NCBI GenBank assembly: GCA_003497225.1
Contig: DNJQ01000125.1
Coordinates: 1,956 to 7,416, forward strand
DNA from: Bacillota bacterium
Lineage (GTDB): Bacteria > Bacillota_I > Bacilli_A > RFN20 > CAG-288
Reading direction: 5' to 3'
Length of the DNA stretch: 5,461 bases
A model generated the notes under the pieces. It saw only the letters and a program-made list of their open reading frames with translations. It was not told the origin of the DNA and made no database searches. Shown here one piece after another: positions 1-5,461 of the stretch (position 1 is the first letter of the stretch; the number at the start of each line of letters is the position of its first letter). Position numbers and translations under genes: made by a program.

Positions 1-23
1 TTTTGCATGGTTATTAAGGGAGA

Positions 24-401
24 TTAAGCGTTAATATAAACAAATGACTGAGGAGCTGTTTTTAAGCCAAATTCTATTAATTCTTTTGGGTGTTCATAAA
101 CTTTAATCTTACCTAGTCTATAGGCATAGGCTTTTTCTCTTCCTGCAAAATACGAATCAAAGAACTCTTTAGTGATTCCAGACTTGTCTTTTGTTTGATT
201 CCAAAGTTCTTCTGGAGGAAGCATTAACACTTCTTCTATCTCGGCTTCAGCTACAATTTTCTTGACCGGCACTGTTTCATAAATTATTATTTTATTCACA
301 TCAAACTTACAAGCTTTCGTTCTATATTCAAACTTTTTTGAACCATTAATGATGTTTTTAACATGTTCTGGATTAATTGAAATAATAATTTTTCTAGACA
401 T
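24..401 (-). CDS. Stand-alone ASCH/PUA-fold protein, COG4933-like (125 aa)
   Basis: This small protein consists almost entirely of one ASCH-type PUA-fold domain, a fold associated with RNA binding and sometimes with hydrolysis of acetylated cytidine. The sequence shows the family opening (KIIISINPEHVKNIINGSKKFEYR, residues 4-27, with G20, K22, E25 and R27). It also shows a strand-turn-strand segment IIIYETVPVKKIVAEAEI (38-55), the block PPEELWNQTKDKSGITKEFF (62-81), FAGREKAYAY (85-94), and a C-terminal PQSFVYI (117-123). These resemble proteins I recall as COG4933, described as PUA-like regulators; the HTH some members carry is absent here. I chose ATG at 401 over an in-frame GTG at 410 because AAGGGTGAT lies just upstream of the ATG. 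It follows the 617-aa gene by one base (TAA-T-ATG), so the two are probably co-translated and functionally linked. Function beyond RNA or nucleotide binding is inference. Confidence 0.85.
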   Translation of the reverse strand: MSRKIIISINPEHVKNIINGSKKFEYRTKACKFDVNKIIIYETVPVKKIVAEAEIEEVLMLPPEELWNQTKDKSGITKEFFDSYFAGREKAYAYRLGKIKVYEHPKELIEFGLKTAPQSFVYINA

Positions 402-402
402 A

Positions 403-2256
403 TTAATCACCCTTCTTTCCTATTTCTAATAGTTTATTAAATTGGTCTTTAGACATTATTGTTGATAACCTTGGGCCATCTGCTTCGTTGATAATATTAT
501 TATACAACATATCCCCATAAATTACTTTCCTTTCTAATGATTTCACATATAGTAATTTAATAATCGTTCTTCTTTGTTGCTTGAAATATAAATCATATAG
601 TTGCTCTTTAGTGAAAACAGACTTGTTTGAGCATAAGCCCATAAATTCATCATATGTTTTTGGATATCTTATTTCTTGAATAATGCAGTATCCAGTAGCA
701 ACAGAATAGTATTTTGCTGGATATCGATTACCCATTCTGTAAATAGTCATGATATCACCGGCAGATAAAACAGTAGGTATTCCTTTGCATACATAAATTT
801 TTTCTATGGCGTAATTACATGGTCTCTCTTCAAATAATGCCATATTTTCATTTCTTAAATATAAATCAGGAAATAAATCTGTATGCCATTGAGATTCAAT
901 TGGAAGCAATCCATACTTAATGTTTTCTTTAGTAAACGGATAATTGAACTTGGGATCCTTTGAATCATCATAGTATCCCTTCATTTTCTTAACTAAAACA
1001 AGTTCCCCATTAGACTTATAGCCCCATTTAGCAAACCCCCAAGATACCATAAGTTTCATTAAAACTTTAACTTCTGATCTTTTGTTTTCAAACATAGTTA
1101 CATAAATCTCATCAACTTTGCTTTTAATCGCATTGTCAATTATTATCTTTATAAATCTTTCGCCCAGTCTAAGTCCTGTACTATTAACTTTAAAAGTTCC
1201 GACCTTCAACCTTTTAGCAGGCTTAAATATAGGCTCTATATCATTATATGGCTCATCTTTATTTTCTATCTTCAAATACAAAAAGCCCTGTAAGCCAGTT
1301 TTATTCTTAAATATATAAGCGTCTTCATTAGATTTTCTATTAAACCAGTTATTAAATTTAATACCATCATAATCTTCTCTAAGAGTATCAAAGAAAGAAT
1401 CGCTAACATCTATGTCACCAATTTTAGTTAATTTAACAGATAATACTGAGTACTCAATTAATGAAGGATAATCATTTTCAACTTTTCTTAAAAAATCTGC
1501 AGTTGATAATACGACATCTTCTAAATAAAGATCTTTTGCTTTTTGAAGTAAAGTTCTATCTTCAGTAATGAAATAGTCTACTTTGCCCTTATAGATTTGA
1601 TACAAGAATTTATTATCAATATCACTATTGTCATTTTTTGAATATTTGTTTACTACGGATTCAAATAACAAATCATCAATTTTCAATGAACTCAAAATGT
1701 TATATGCTCCAATTTTGGCCAACATAACATTTTTAACATCATCATCTTTATATTTACTCAATTCAACTTTAATATCTTCGTGAACATATTTTATAACTTT
1801 TAAGGAGTCTAGAAGCTTATAAAGTTGCAATACTTCGTAAGCAACATTATTTGAACTTTCTCTATGTATAACAATATTTGTGTCCAATAGAACTTTGGAT
1901 TTCCTAACCTCTTTATTAAATACTGAAATTTTAAATACAATAATACCGTATTCTCTAACTTCATCTCTTTGATAGAATCTTCCGCATTCTGTTTTTATAT
2001 CTTCAATAGAATTGAATCCTGGAAAGTCGTTTTTCCAATAGCCAGCTAAAGCTTCATCCCAAGAAGGATACTCTTCTATTGATTCGACAAGAACTTTAAC
2101 AAAATTATCTTTATTCTGATTACTAATTAACACTAAAACATCACCAGTTTTAATTCTTCTTCTTTCTGGCGTCCCTAATCGGTATTCATGTAATTTTCTT
2201 CCCTCTCTAATTGATTGAATAAATTTTTCTTTAATTTTTAGTTTATAAATATTCAT
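403..2256 (-). CDS. ASCH-PIN-GNAT-PUA-like multidomain protein (617 aa)
   Basis: Four modules can be read in order. Residues 1-115 are an ASCH domain: GRKLHEYR at 19-26, then RRIKTGDVLVLIS at 33-45. Residues 118-260 are a PIN nuclease: KVLLDTNIVI carries D125, E165 lies in a helix, D213 or D215 precedes FLYQIYKGKVDYFITEDRTLLQKA, and D233 is in TEDR, so the metal-binding acidic set looks intact. Residues about 265-425 are a GNAT acetyltransferase fold: LKVGTFKVN strand, GLRLGERF pyrophosphate-loop region at 361-368, VDEIYVTMF strand, and LMKLMVSWGFAKWGY. Residues about 475-600 look like a second PUA/ASCH-type domain (IPTVLSAGDIMTIYR, then YYSVATGYCIIQEI). PIN domains cleave RNA and GNATs transfer acetyl from acetyl-CoA; the substrate here is unknown. 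No signal peptide or membrane segment is seen, so it is likely cytosolic. A strong SD sets the start. It pairs with the ASCH gene 1 nt downstream. A toxin, defence or RNA-repair role is inference; GNAT and the last domain are the less certain calls. Confidence 0.85.
   Translation of the reverse strand: MNIYKLKIKEKFIQSIREGRKLHEYRLGTPERRRIKTGDVLVLISNQNKDNFVKVLVESIEEYPSWDEALAGYWKNDFPGFNSIEDIKTECGRFYQRDEVREYGIIVFKISVFNKEVRKSKVLLDTNIVIHRESSNNVAYEVLQLYKLLDSLKVIKYVHEDIKVELSKYKDDDVKNVMLAKIGAYNILSSLKIDDLLFESVVNKYSKNDNSDIDNKFLYQIYKGKVDYFITEDRTLLQKAKDLYLEDVVLSTADFLRKVENDYPSLIEYSVLSVKLTKIGDIDVSDSFFDTLREDYDGIKFNNWFNRKSNEDAYIFKNKTGLQGFLYLKIENKDEPYNDIEPIFKPAKRLKVGTFKVNSTGLRLGERFIKIIIDNAIKSKVDEIYVTMFENKRSEVKVLMKLMVSWGFAKWGYKSNGELVLVKKMKGYYDDSKDPKFNYPFTKENIKYGLLPIESQWHTDLFPDLYLRNENMALFEERPCNYAIEKIYVCKGIPTVLSAGDIMTIYRMGNRYPAKYYSVATGYCIIQEIRYPKTYDEFMGLCSNKSVFTKEQLYDLYFKQQRRTIIKLLYVKSLERKVIYGDMLYNNIINEADGPRLSTIMSKDQFNKLLEIGKKGD
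406..414 (-). promoter_or_regulatory. Ribosome binding site deciding the ASCH gene start
   Basis: On the minus strand AAGGGTGAT lies just before the TAA-T-ATG junction. GGTGAT (411-406) is complementary to ATCACC in the usual 16S rRNA 3' end, and AAGG adds to the pairing. It is well placed for ATG at 401 and overlaps the GTG at 410, so it argues for the shorter 125-aa start. It lies inside the last codons of the upstream gene, which is consistent with translational coupling. Confidence 0.6.
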
Positions 2257-2262
2257 TTTATT

Positions 2263-2269
2263 CTCCTCT
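2263..2269 (-). promoter_or_regulatory. Strong ribosome binding site of the 617-aa gene
   Basis: AGAGGAG on the minus strand lies 6 nt before ATG at 2256, an optimal Shine-Dalgarno sequence and spacing. It fixes the start and shows that this gene can be initiated independently of its upstream neighbour, unlike the overlapping genes before it. Confidence 0.75.
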
Positions 2270-2295
2270 AATTATTATATATTTTTAGGTTCACT

Positions 2296-2318
2296 TTGAG
2301 GTAAAACTTTACATTCAA
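2296..2318 (-). promoter_or_regulatory. Imperfect dyad, possible operator
   Basis: On the minus strand the left arm is TTGA-AT-GTAAA and the right arm TTTAC-C-TCAA, separated by GT. Nine bases of each arm are complementary, with two versus one unpaired bases between the blocks. It begins 6 nt after the rlmD stop and ends 40 nt before the next start. The centre leaves almost no hairpin loop and no T-run follows, so a protein-binding operator fits better than a terminator. That it regulates the downstream pair is inference. Confidence 0.4.
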
Positions 2319-2323
2319 TATCC

Positions 2324-3664
2324 CTAATTTTTAAGTGTTAAATCACACACCGTCTCCACATGATATGAGTGAGGAAACATATCAACAGGCTGTACTTCAC
2401 TAACTTCATAATCTGTAAATAGTTTTAAATCACGGGCTAAAGTATTTGGATCACAAGATACATATACTATTTTTCTAGGTTTGATTTTTTGAACAGCAGC
2501 AATGAATTCTTTTGTTGTTCCAGCTCTAGGCGGATCTAAAATAATAATATCAAATCTTTTATCTTCATTTTCTAATATATACTTTGTACAATCATCTAAG
2601 ACAAAACTTATATTATTTATTTTATTTAATTTCTTATTTTCTTCAGCATCTTTTATAGAAGACTTTTCTAATTCTACACCTATAACTTCTTTAGCATATT
2701 TACTGGCAACTAATCCTATACTTCCTGTTCCACAATATGCATCTAAAACAATATCAGTTGGTTTTATATCAGCTAATTCAATCGCTTTATTATATAGTGT
2801 TTCAGTCATTTTTAAATTCGTTTGATAAAAAGATCTAGAAGAAATTAAAAAATCAAGTCCACAAAGATTATCTTTTATTTTCCCTGTTCCATATAATACT
2901 CTTGTTTTAGGACCTAAAATAACATTGGTATGAGCAGTATTAATATTTAAAGCTATTGAAACAATTCTTTTATCACAATCTTTAATTGCTTTAACTATAT
3001 TATTAATTCCATAGATATTATCCTTAGCACTAACTAAAGCAATTAATGCTTGATTATATTTTTCTGATACTTTAACTAAGATATGTCTTATAATTCCTGT
3101 TCCAGTATCCGTATTATAAGCAGTAAGTTTAAAGTCATTTAATATCTTTATCACTTTTTGAACTAATTCATCCGCAAGTTTTGATTCAATTGGACAGTGT
3201 TCAATACTAATTAAATCATGAGTGTTTTCTTTATAATAACCTGCTACTAACTTATTCTTTTTAGTAGAAATAGGAACTTGAACTTTGTTTCTAAAATTCC
3301 AGGGATTATTACTTCCAATTGTTGGTTTTACATCAAAATCAAGTCCAGCAAATTTATGAAGAAGGTTTTTAACTTTTTCAGTTTTATACTCAAGTTGCTT
3401 ATTATAAGAAAGATGCTGTAAGTTACAGCTTCCACATCTTCCATAATACTTGCACATTGGTTCAATTCTATCTTTTGATTTTGTTAATTTTTTTATTAGT
3501 TTTGCTTCTTTTAATTTACCGTTAACATAATAAGTTTCAACTTCGCCATCTTCTCCTGGTAAAAGTCCAGTCACAAAAACTGTCTTACCATCAATTCGGC
3601 AAAGTCCTTTTCCAAAATCATCTATAGTTAAACAAGTAGTTTTAAATCTTCTTTTAGTCCCCAT
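2324..3664 (-). CDS. rlmD: 23S rRNA (uracil-5-)-methyltransferase, RlmD/RlmCD (RumA/TrmA) family (446 aa)
   Basis: This enzyme transfers a methyl group from S-adenosylmethionine to C5 of uridine in 23S rRNA (U1939 in E. coli numbering; the Bacillus-type RlmCD also modifies U747). Counting from the ATG at 3664, residues 1-60 form a TRAM RNA-binding domain (DDFGKGLCRIDGKTVFVTGLLPGE). C71, C77, C80 and C157 fit the [4Fe-4S] cluster ligands of the family. SFYQTN (278-283), LDAYCGTGSIGL (307-318) and ILDPPRAG (375-382) are SAM and substrate motifs. VSCDPNTLARD (402-412) contains the nucleophile C404, and HVETV (435-439) contains the general base E437. The length is normal and all catalytic residues are present. 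An in-frame ATG at 3730 would add 22 residues but lies 77 nt inside the upstream gene, has no SD, and would precede the TRAM domain. ATG at 3664 gives an 11-nt overlap and suggests translational coupling, though its own SD is weak. Single versus dual U specificity cannot be told from the sequence. Confidence 0.93.
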   Translation of the reverse strand: MGTKRRFKTTCLTIDDFGKGLCRIDGKTVFVTGLLPGEDGEVETYYVNGKLKEAKLIKKLTKSKDRIEPMCKYYGRCGSCNLQHLSYNKQLEYKTEKVKNLLHKFAGLDFDVKPTIGSNNPWNFRNKVQVPISTKKNKLVAGYYKENTHDLISIEHCPIESKLADELVQKVIKILNDFKLTAYNTDTGTGIIRHILVKVSEKYNQALIALVSAKDNIYGINNIVKAIKDCDKRIVSIALNINTAHTNVILGPKTRVLYGTGKIKDNLCGLDFLISSRSFYQTNLKMTETLYNKAIELADIKPTDIVLDAYCGTGSIGLVASKYAKEVIGVELEKSSIKDAEENKKLNKINNISFVLDDCTKYILENEDKRFDIIILDPPRAGTTKEFIAAVQKIKPRKIVYVSCDPNTLARDLKLFTDYEVSEVQPVDMFPHSYHVETVCDLTLKN

Positions 3665-4739
3665 CTTCAATACCAAAATACTTTTTATTAAAGACACTCT
3701 CTTGTCTTTCTGCCATTTCTTTGACTTCATTACGTAAATAAGATAGATTCGTTATAAATTGTTGGGGCATCTTATTAATAACATCTTCATAATAGGAATA
3801 GAAAAGTTCATCTAGCAATAAAAGCATATCGTAAAATCCGTGTATAGTTAAATTTAAAAAGTATTCGCCTTGAGAATAGAAGAATATCGCTGAACTATGG
3901 GAGAGTTCAGAAGCGGCTTCATACCATTCACTATAATCTCTTAAATCAGCACATCTTTGTACGCCATCTCTAAAATTCAACTTATAAGTAGGATCATTTT
4001 GATCGAATTTGTTATAAGAATAAATCCAACCATATTCGATGAATTTCTTCATGTCTTTGCTCTTAAGATTGTGCTCTTTCATCTCTTCTTTCATTTCATT
4101 AAAAATTCGATCACGTTCAGCGTCATTTTGAATAGCTCCACGGAAAGCGTTAGAATAAACAATGTGTTTAATATAAGAGTTCTTTACTTCATCTTTTCCA
4201 TCGATAAGTATTTTAGTTATACAAATAGATTCATGAAGAATTCTCCAAGAGCCGAAAGCTTCAGAAACTAAACCAAGATTTAACATTTTAACAATACCTA
4301 GACTCTGGTTTATCATCTTGCTAAATAAATCTTCAATCAAAGAGATGTTAGGATCATTTTTACTATTTATAACATTTAAGGAATTATATACTTCTAAAAT
4401 TGATGTTGCCAAAGTTGAACGGGTATCATAAATAGCTATTCCACCATCGATCAATTCATAATTAATGATATTTAGTTGAATCATGAGAGTGGTTATTATT
4501 ACTTGCTTTTTAAAAAATTCTGATTCGACATTTAAACAAGAATTAACTATTTGTTCTTCATTCATATTTTCAGTTGCAAAAGATAACTGATTATGACACA
4601 CACCGATGACATAAACTCGATTTAATTTATCTATATCAACTTCTTTTGAAAAATATTCTAAAACTAATAATACAGCAGCATCGACATATCTTTTTTGGTG
4701 AATCAGTTCATCAAACTTTTCTTTATTTATTTTTAGCAT
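3654..4739 (-). CDS. DUF5677-like helical protein of unknown function (361 aa)
   Basis: The central and C-terminal part resembles DUF5677 proteins: a helix GLVSEAFGSWRILHES (156-171, with R166 and E170) of the type seen in that family as a helix with a spaced Arg and Glu, and a later helix YEAASELSHSSAIFF (273-287, with H281). Residues 1-120 are also mostly helical, and the C-terminus (residues 300-345) is amphipathic. No signal peptide or clear membrane span is visible, so it is probably a soluble cytosolic protein. The biochemical function of DUF5677 is not known to me. The conserved R/E and H on separate helices recall HEPN-type folds, but the RxxxxH motif of active HEPN nucleases is not evident. 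The start lies 17 nt inside the previous gene, with GGTGAT (4750-4745) five bases before the ATG. The end overlaps rlmD by 11 nt, so it sits in the middle of a coupled operon. The family call is from memory of sequence pattern and is moderate. Confidence 0.8.
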   Translation of the reverse strand: MLKINKEKFDELIHQKRYVDAAVLLVLEYFSKEVDIDKLNRVYVIGVCHNQLSFATENMNEEQIVNSCLNVESEFFKKQVIITTLMIQLNIINYELIDGGIAIYDTRSTLATSILEVYNSLNVINSKNDPNISLIEDLFSKMINQSLGIVKMLNLGLVSEAFGSWRILHESICITKILIDGKDEVKNSYIKHIVYSNAFRGAIQNDAERDRIFNEMKEEMKEHNLKSKDMKKFIEYGWIYSYNKFDQNDPTYKLNFRDGVQRCADLRDYSEWYEAASELSHSSAIFFYSQGEYFLNLTIHGFYDMLLLLDELFYSYYEDVINKMPQQFITNLSYLRNEVKEMAERQESVFNKKYFGIEDGD

Positions 4740-5367
4740 GAACCATCACCAGTGGAAGATGAAGATATTTAGCAATACCCTTCACCGACTCTAGTTCCTT
4801 TTCGGACATATCGTCGTAAGCGTATATTTTTTTAAATCCATCAACTTTCATGATATTCTTTTCTAAATGCTTAATATCAACTATTTGCATCGCTTCATTA
4901 TCTTGACCTTCAATAGCTAAAGCGATAACTTTACGAATATCGTTTGGTAATTTAACATCACTAACGACATCCTTTCTTAAGCAATAGAAAAATAGTGGAA
5001 CTAAAACTTTATAATCATCTTTATCTAATTTACGAAAATCCACTTGAACATAAAAGATGTGTCTTTGTGAACGGGAAGGAAGATTTTCATACATTCTAAG
5101 TCTTCTAAAGCGACGATTAAAAGTCTCAACGATATTGACTAAGTATTTTGTTGTTACACCTTTTAAAGTGATTTTATGGAAAGGCAAAGCCTTGTTCTTT
5201 AAAGCGAGAAGATCACTATATTCTTCTTCACCTGTAGAAATGAGCGAATATGGCACATAAAATCGATCTAATATCCACTCTTTCTTTGCGAGCAAAGCTT
5301 CAAGTCTAACATCTTCGTCTGCTGAATAAAGATCCATTAAATTATCAAGAATTTGGTATTGATCCAT
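4723..5367 (-). CDS. Hypothetical protein, first gene of the operon (214 aa)
   Basis: I do not recognise this protein. It is acidic at the N-terminus (DLYSADEDVRLEALLAKKEW, 12-31), followed by an Arg-rich segment at 85-102 (NRRFRRLRMYENLPSRSQRH) that could contact nucleic acid. Next is an alternating hydrophobic strand-like stretch HIFYVQVDF (103-111) and a hydrophobic helix VLVPLFFYCL (121-130). The C-terminal third alternates strands and helices (IVDIKHLEK, KIYAYDDMSEKELESVKGIAKYLHLPLVMVHA), which suggests a small alpha/beta fold. VLVPLFFYCL is too short for a transmembrane segment, and no signal peptide is seen. The start is well supported by AAAGGAG eight bases upstream. Its 3' end overlaps the DUF5677-like gene by 17 nt, so the two products are probably made together and may act together. 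Its reading frame is intact and of ordinary length. The function is unknown. Confidence 0.8.
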   Translation of the reverse strand: MDQYQILDNLMDLYSADEDVRLEALLAKKEWILDRFYVPYSLISTGEEEYSDLLALKNKALPFHKITLKGVTTKYLVNIVETFNRRFRRLRMYENLPSRSQRHIFYVQVDFRKLDKDDYKVLVPLFFYCLRKDVVSDVKLPNDIRKVIALAIEGQDNEAMQIVDIKHLEKNIMKVDGFKKIYAYDDMSEKELESVKGIAKYLHLPLVMVHAKNK

Positions 5368-5375
5368 ACTTTTAT

Positions 5376-5382
5376 CTCCTTT
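5376..5382 (-). promoter_or_regulatory. Ribosome binding site of the first gene
   Basis: AAAGGAG on the minus strand lies 8 nt before ATG at 5367. This is a strong Shine-Dalgarno match and supports that start as the true one. Confidence 0.7.
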
Positions 5383-5393
5383 CTACCAAGCAA

Positions 5394-5399
5394 ATTATA
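5394..5399 (-). promoter_or_regulatory. Candidate -10 box of the operon promoter
   Basis: A perfect TATAAT on the minus strand would start transcription near 5387, giving a leader of about 20 nt that contains the whole SD. The expected -35 position is only a T-run. A TTGGAC at 5437-5432 is 32 nt away, too far to pair with it. The rest of the upstream stretch to the window end is low-complexity A/T with no gene or hairpin visible. In such AT-rich DNA a TATAAT match has limited weight. Confidence 0.4.
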
Positions 5400-5461
5400 A
5401 ACTAAACAAAAATATAAAAAAAGTAAAAAATGTCCAAATTTTAATTTAATATATTTTTTCG

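Noticed and set aside
1..23. Terminator or next gene start downstream of the small ASCH gene (an ATG at 8-6 on the minus strand)
   Set aside because: Too little sequence: no hairpin and no SD before that ATG, so neither end of operon nor a further gene can be claimed.
402..410. GTG start for the small ASCH protein at 410
   Set aside because: It overlaps its own candidate SD, while ATG at 401 is correctly spaced from AAGGGTGAT and begins at the conserved domain.
2274..2279. TATAAT on the minus strand upstream of the 617-aa gene as a -10 box
   Set aside because: Transcription would begin near 2267, inside the SD at 2269-2263, and no -35 lies 16-18 nt upstream; likely chance in AT-rich DNA.
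2296..2318. Rho-independent terminator after rlmD
   Set aside because: The dyad leaves almost no loop, is AT-rich and is not followed by a T-run on the minus strand.
2502..2825. Plus-strand open frame antisense to the methyltransferase gene (similar ones at 1118-1318, 3957-4271 and 5057-5260)
   Set aside because: Each lies wholly inside a well-supported minus-strand gene, shows no recognisable domain, and has a composition typical of antisense shadows.
3665..3730. 22-residue N-terminal extension of the rRNA methyltransferase from ATG at 3730
   Set aside because: It lies inside the upstream gene, has no SD, and precedes the usual TRAM start; ATG at 3664 fits family length better.
3654..4739. 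Active HEPN ribonuclease reading of the DUF5677-like protein
   Set aside because: R166 with nearby H169 and the distant H281 do not form the Rx4-6H motif; only a loose helical resemblance remains.

Overview
The window comes from an AT-rich genome (about 30% G+C by eye, not counted). It uses the standard bacterial code: Trp is TGG wherever I checked. The Shine-Dalgarno sites are strong, and codon use is biased to AAA, ATA, TTA and AGA. The rRNA methyltransferase resembles the Bacillota type. Together this suggests a low-GC Gram-positive lineage (Bacillota, possibly an Erysipelotrichia- or Acholeplasma-like group), but the genus cannot be fixed from the sequence.

All five genes lie on the minus strand, so they are transcribed from the high-coordinate end to the low one. 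From 5' to 3' they are: an unrecognised 214-aa protein (5367-4723), a DUF5677-type helical protein (4739-3654), a 23S rRNA m5U methyltransferase of the RlmD/RlmCD family (3664-2324), a 617-aa multidomain protein (2256-403), and a 125-aa ASCH/PUA-fold protein (401-24). The first three form a tight, translation-coupled run with overlaps of 17 and 11 nt. A 67-bp gap holding an imperfect 23-bp dyad separates them from the last two genes, which are 1 nt apart. The dyad could be an operator for the distal pair, or the five genes may be one transcript. A consensus -10 box and a good SD precede the first gene.

The most notable content is the distal pair. I read the 617-aa protein as N-terminal ASCH domain, PIN ribonuclease, GNAT acetyltransferase, then a C-terminal PUA/ASCH-like domain. 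The next gene encodes a stand-alone ASCH-family domain. One polypeptide thus carries an RNA-cleaving and an acetyl-transferring activity flanked by predicted RNA-binding modules. This points to RNA surveillance, modified-RNA handling, or a toxin/defence role acting on tRNA or rRNA. The domain calls come from motifs in the translation; the system-level role is inference. The neighbouring rRNA methyltransferase is probably a housekeeping gene. The first two genes have no known function that I can assign.
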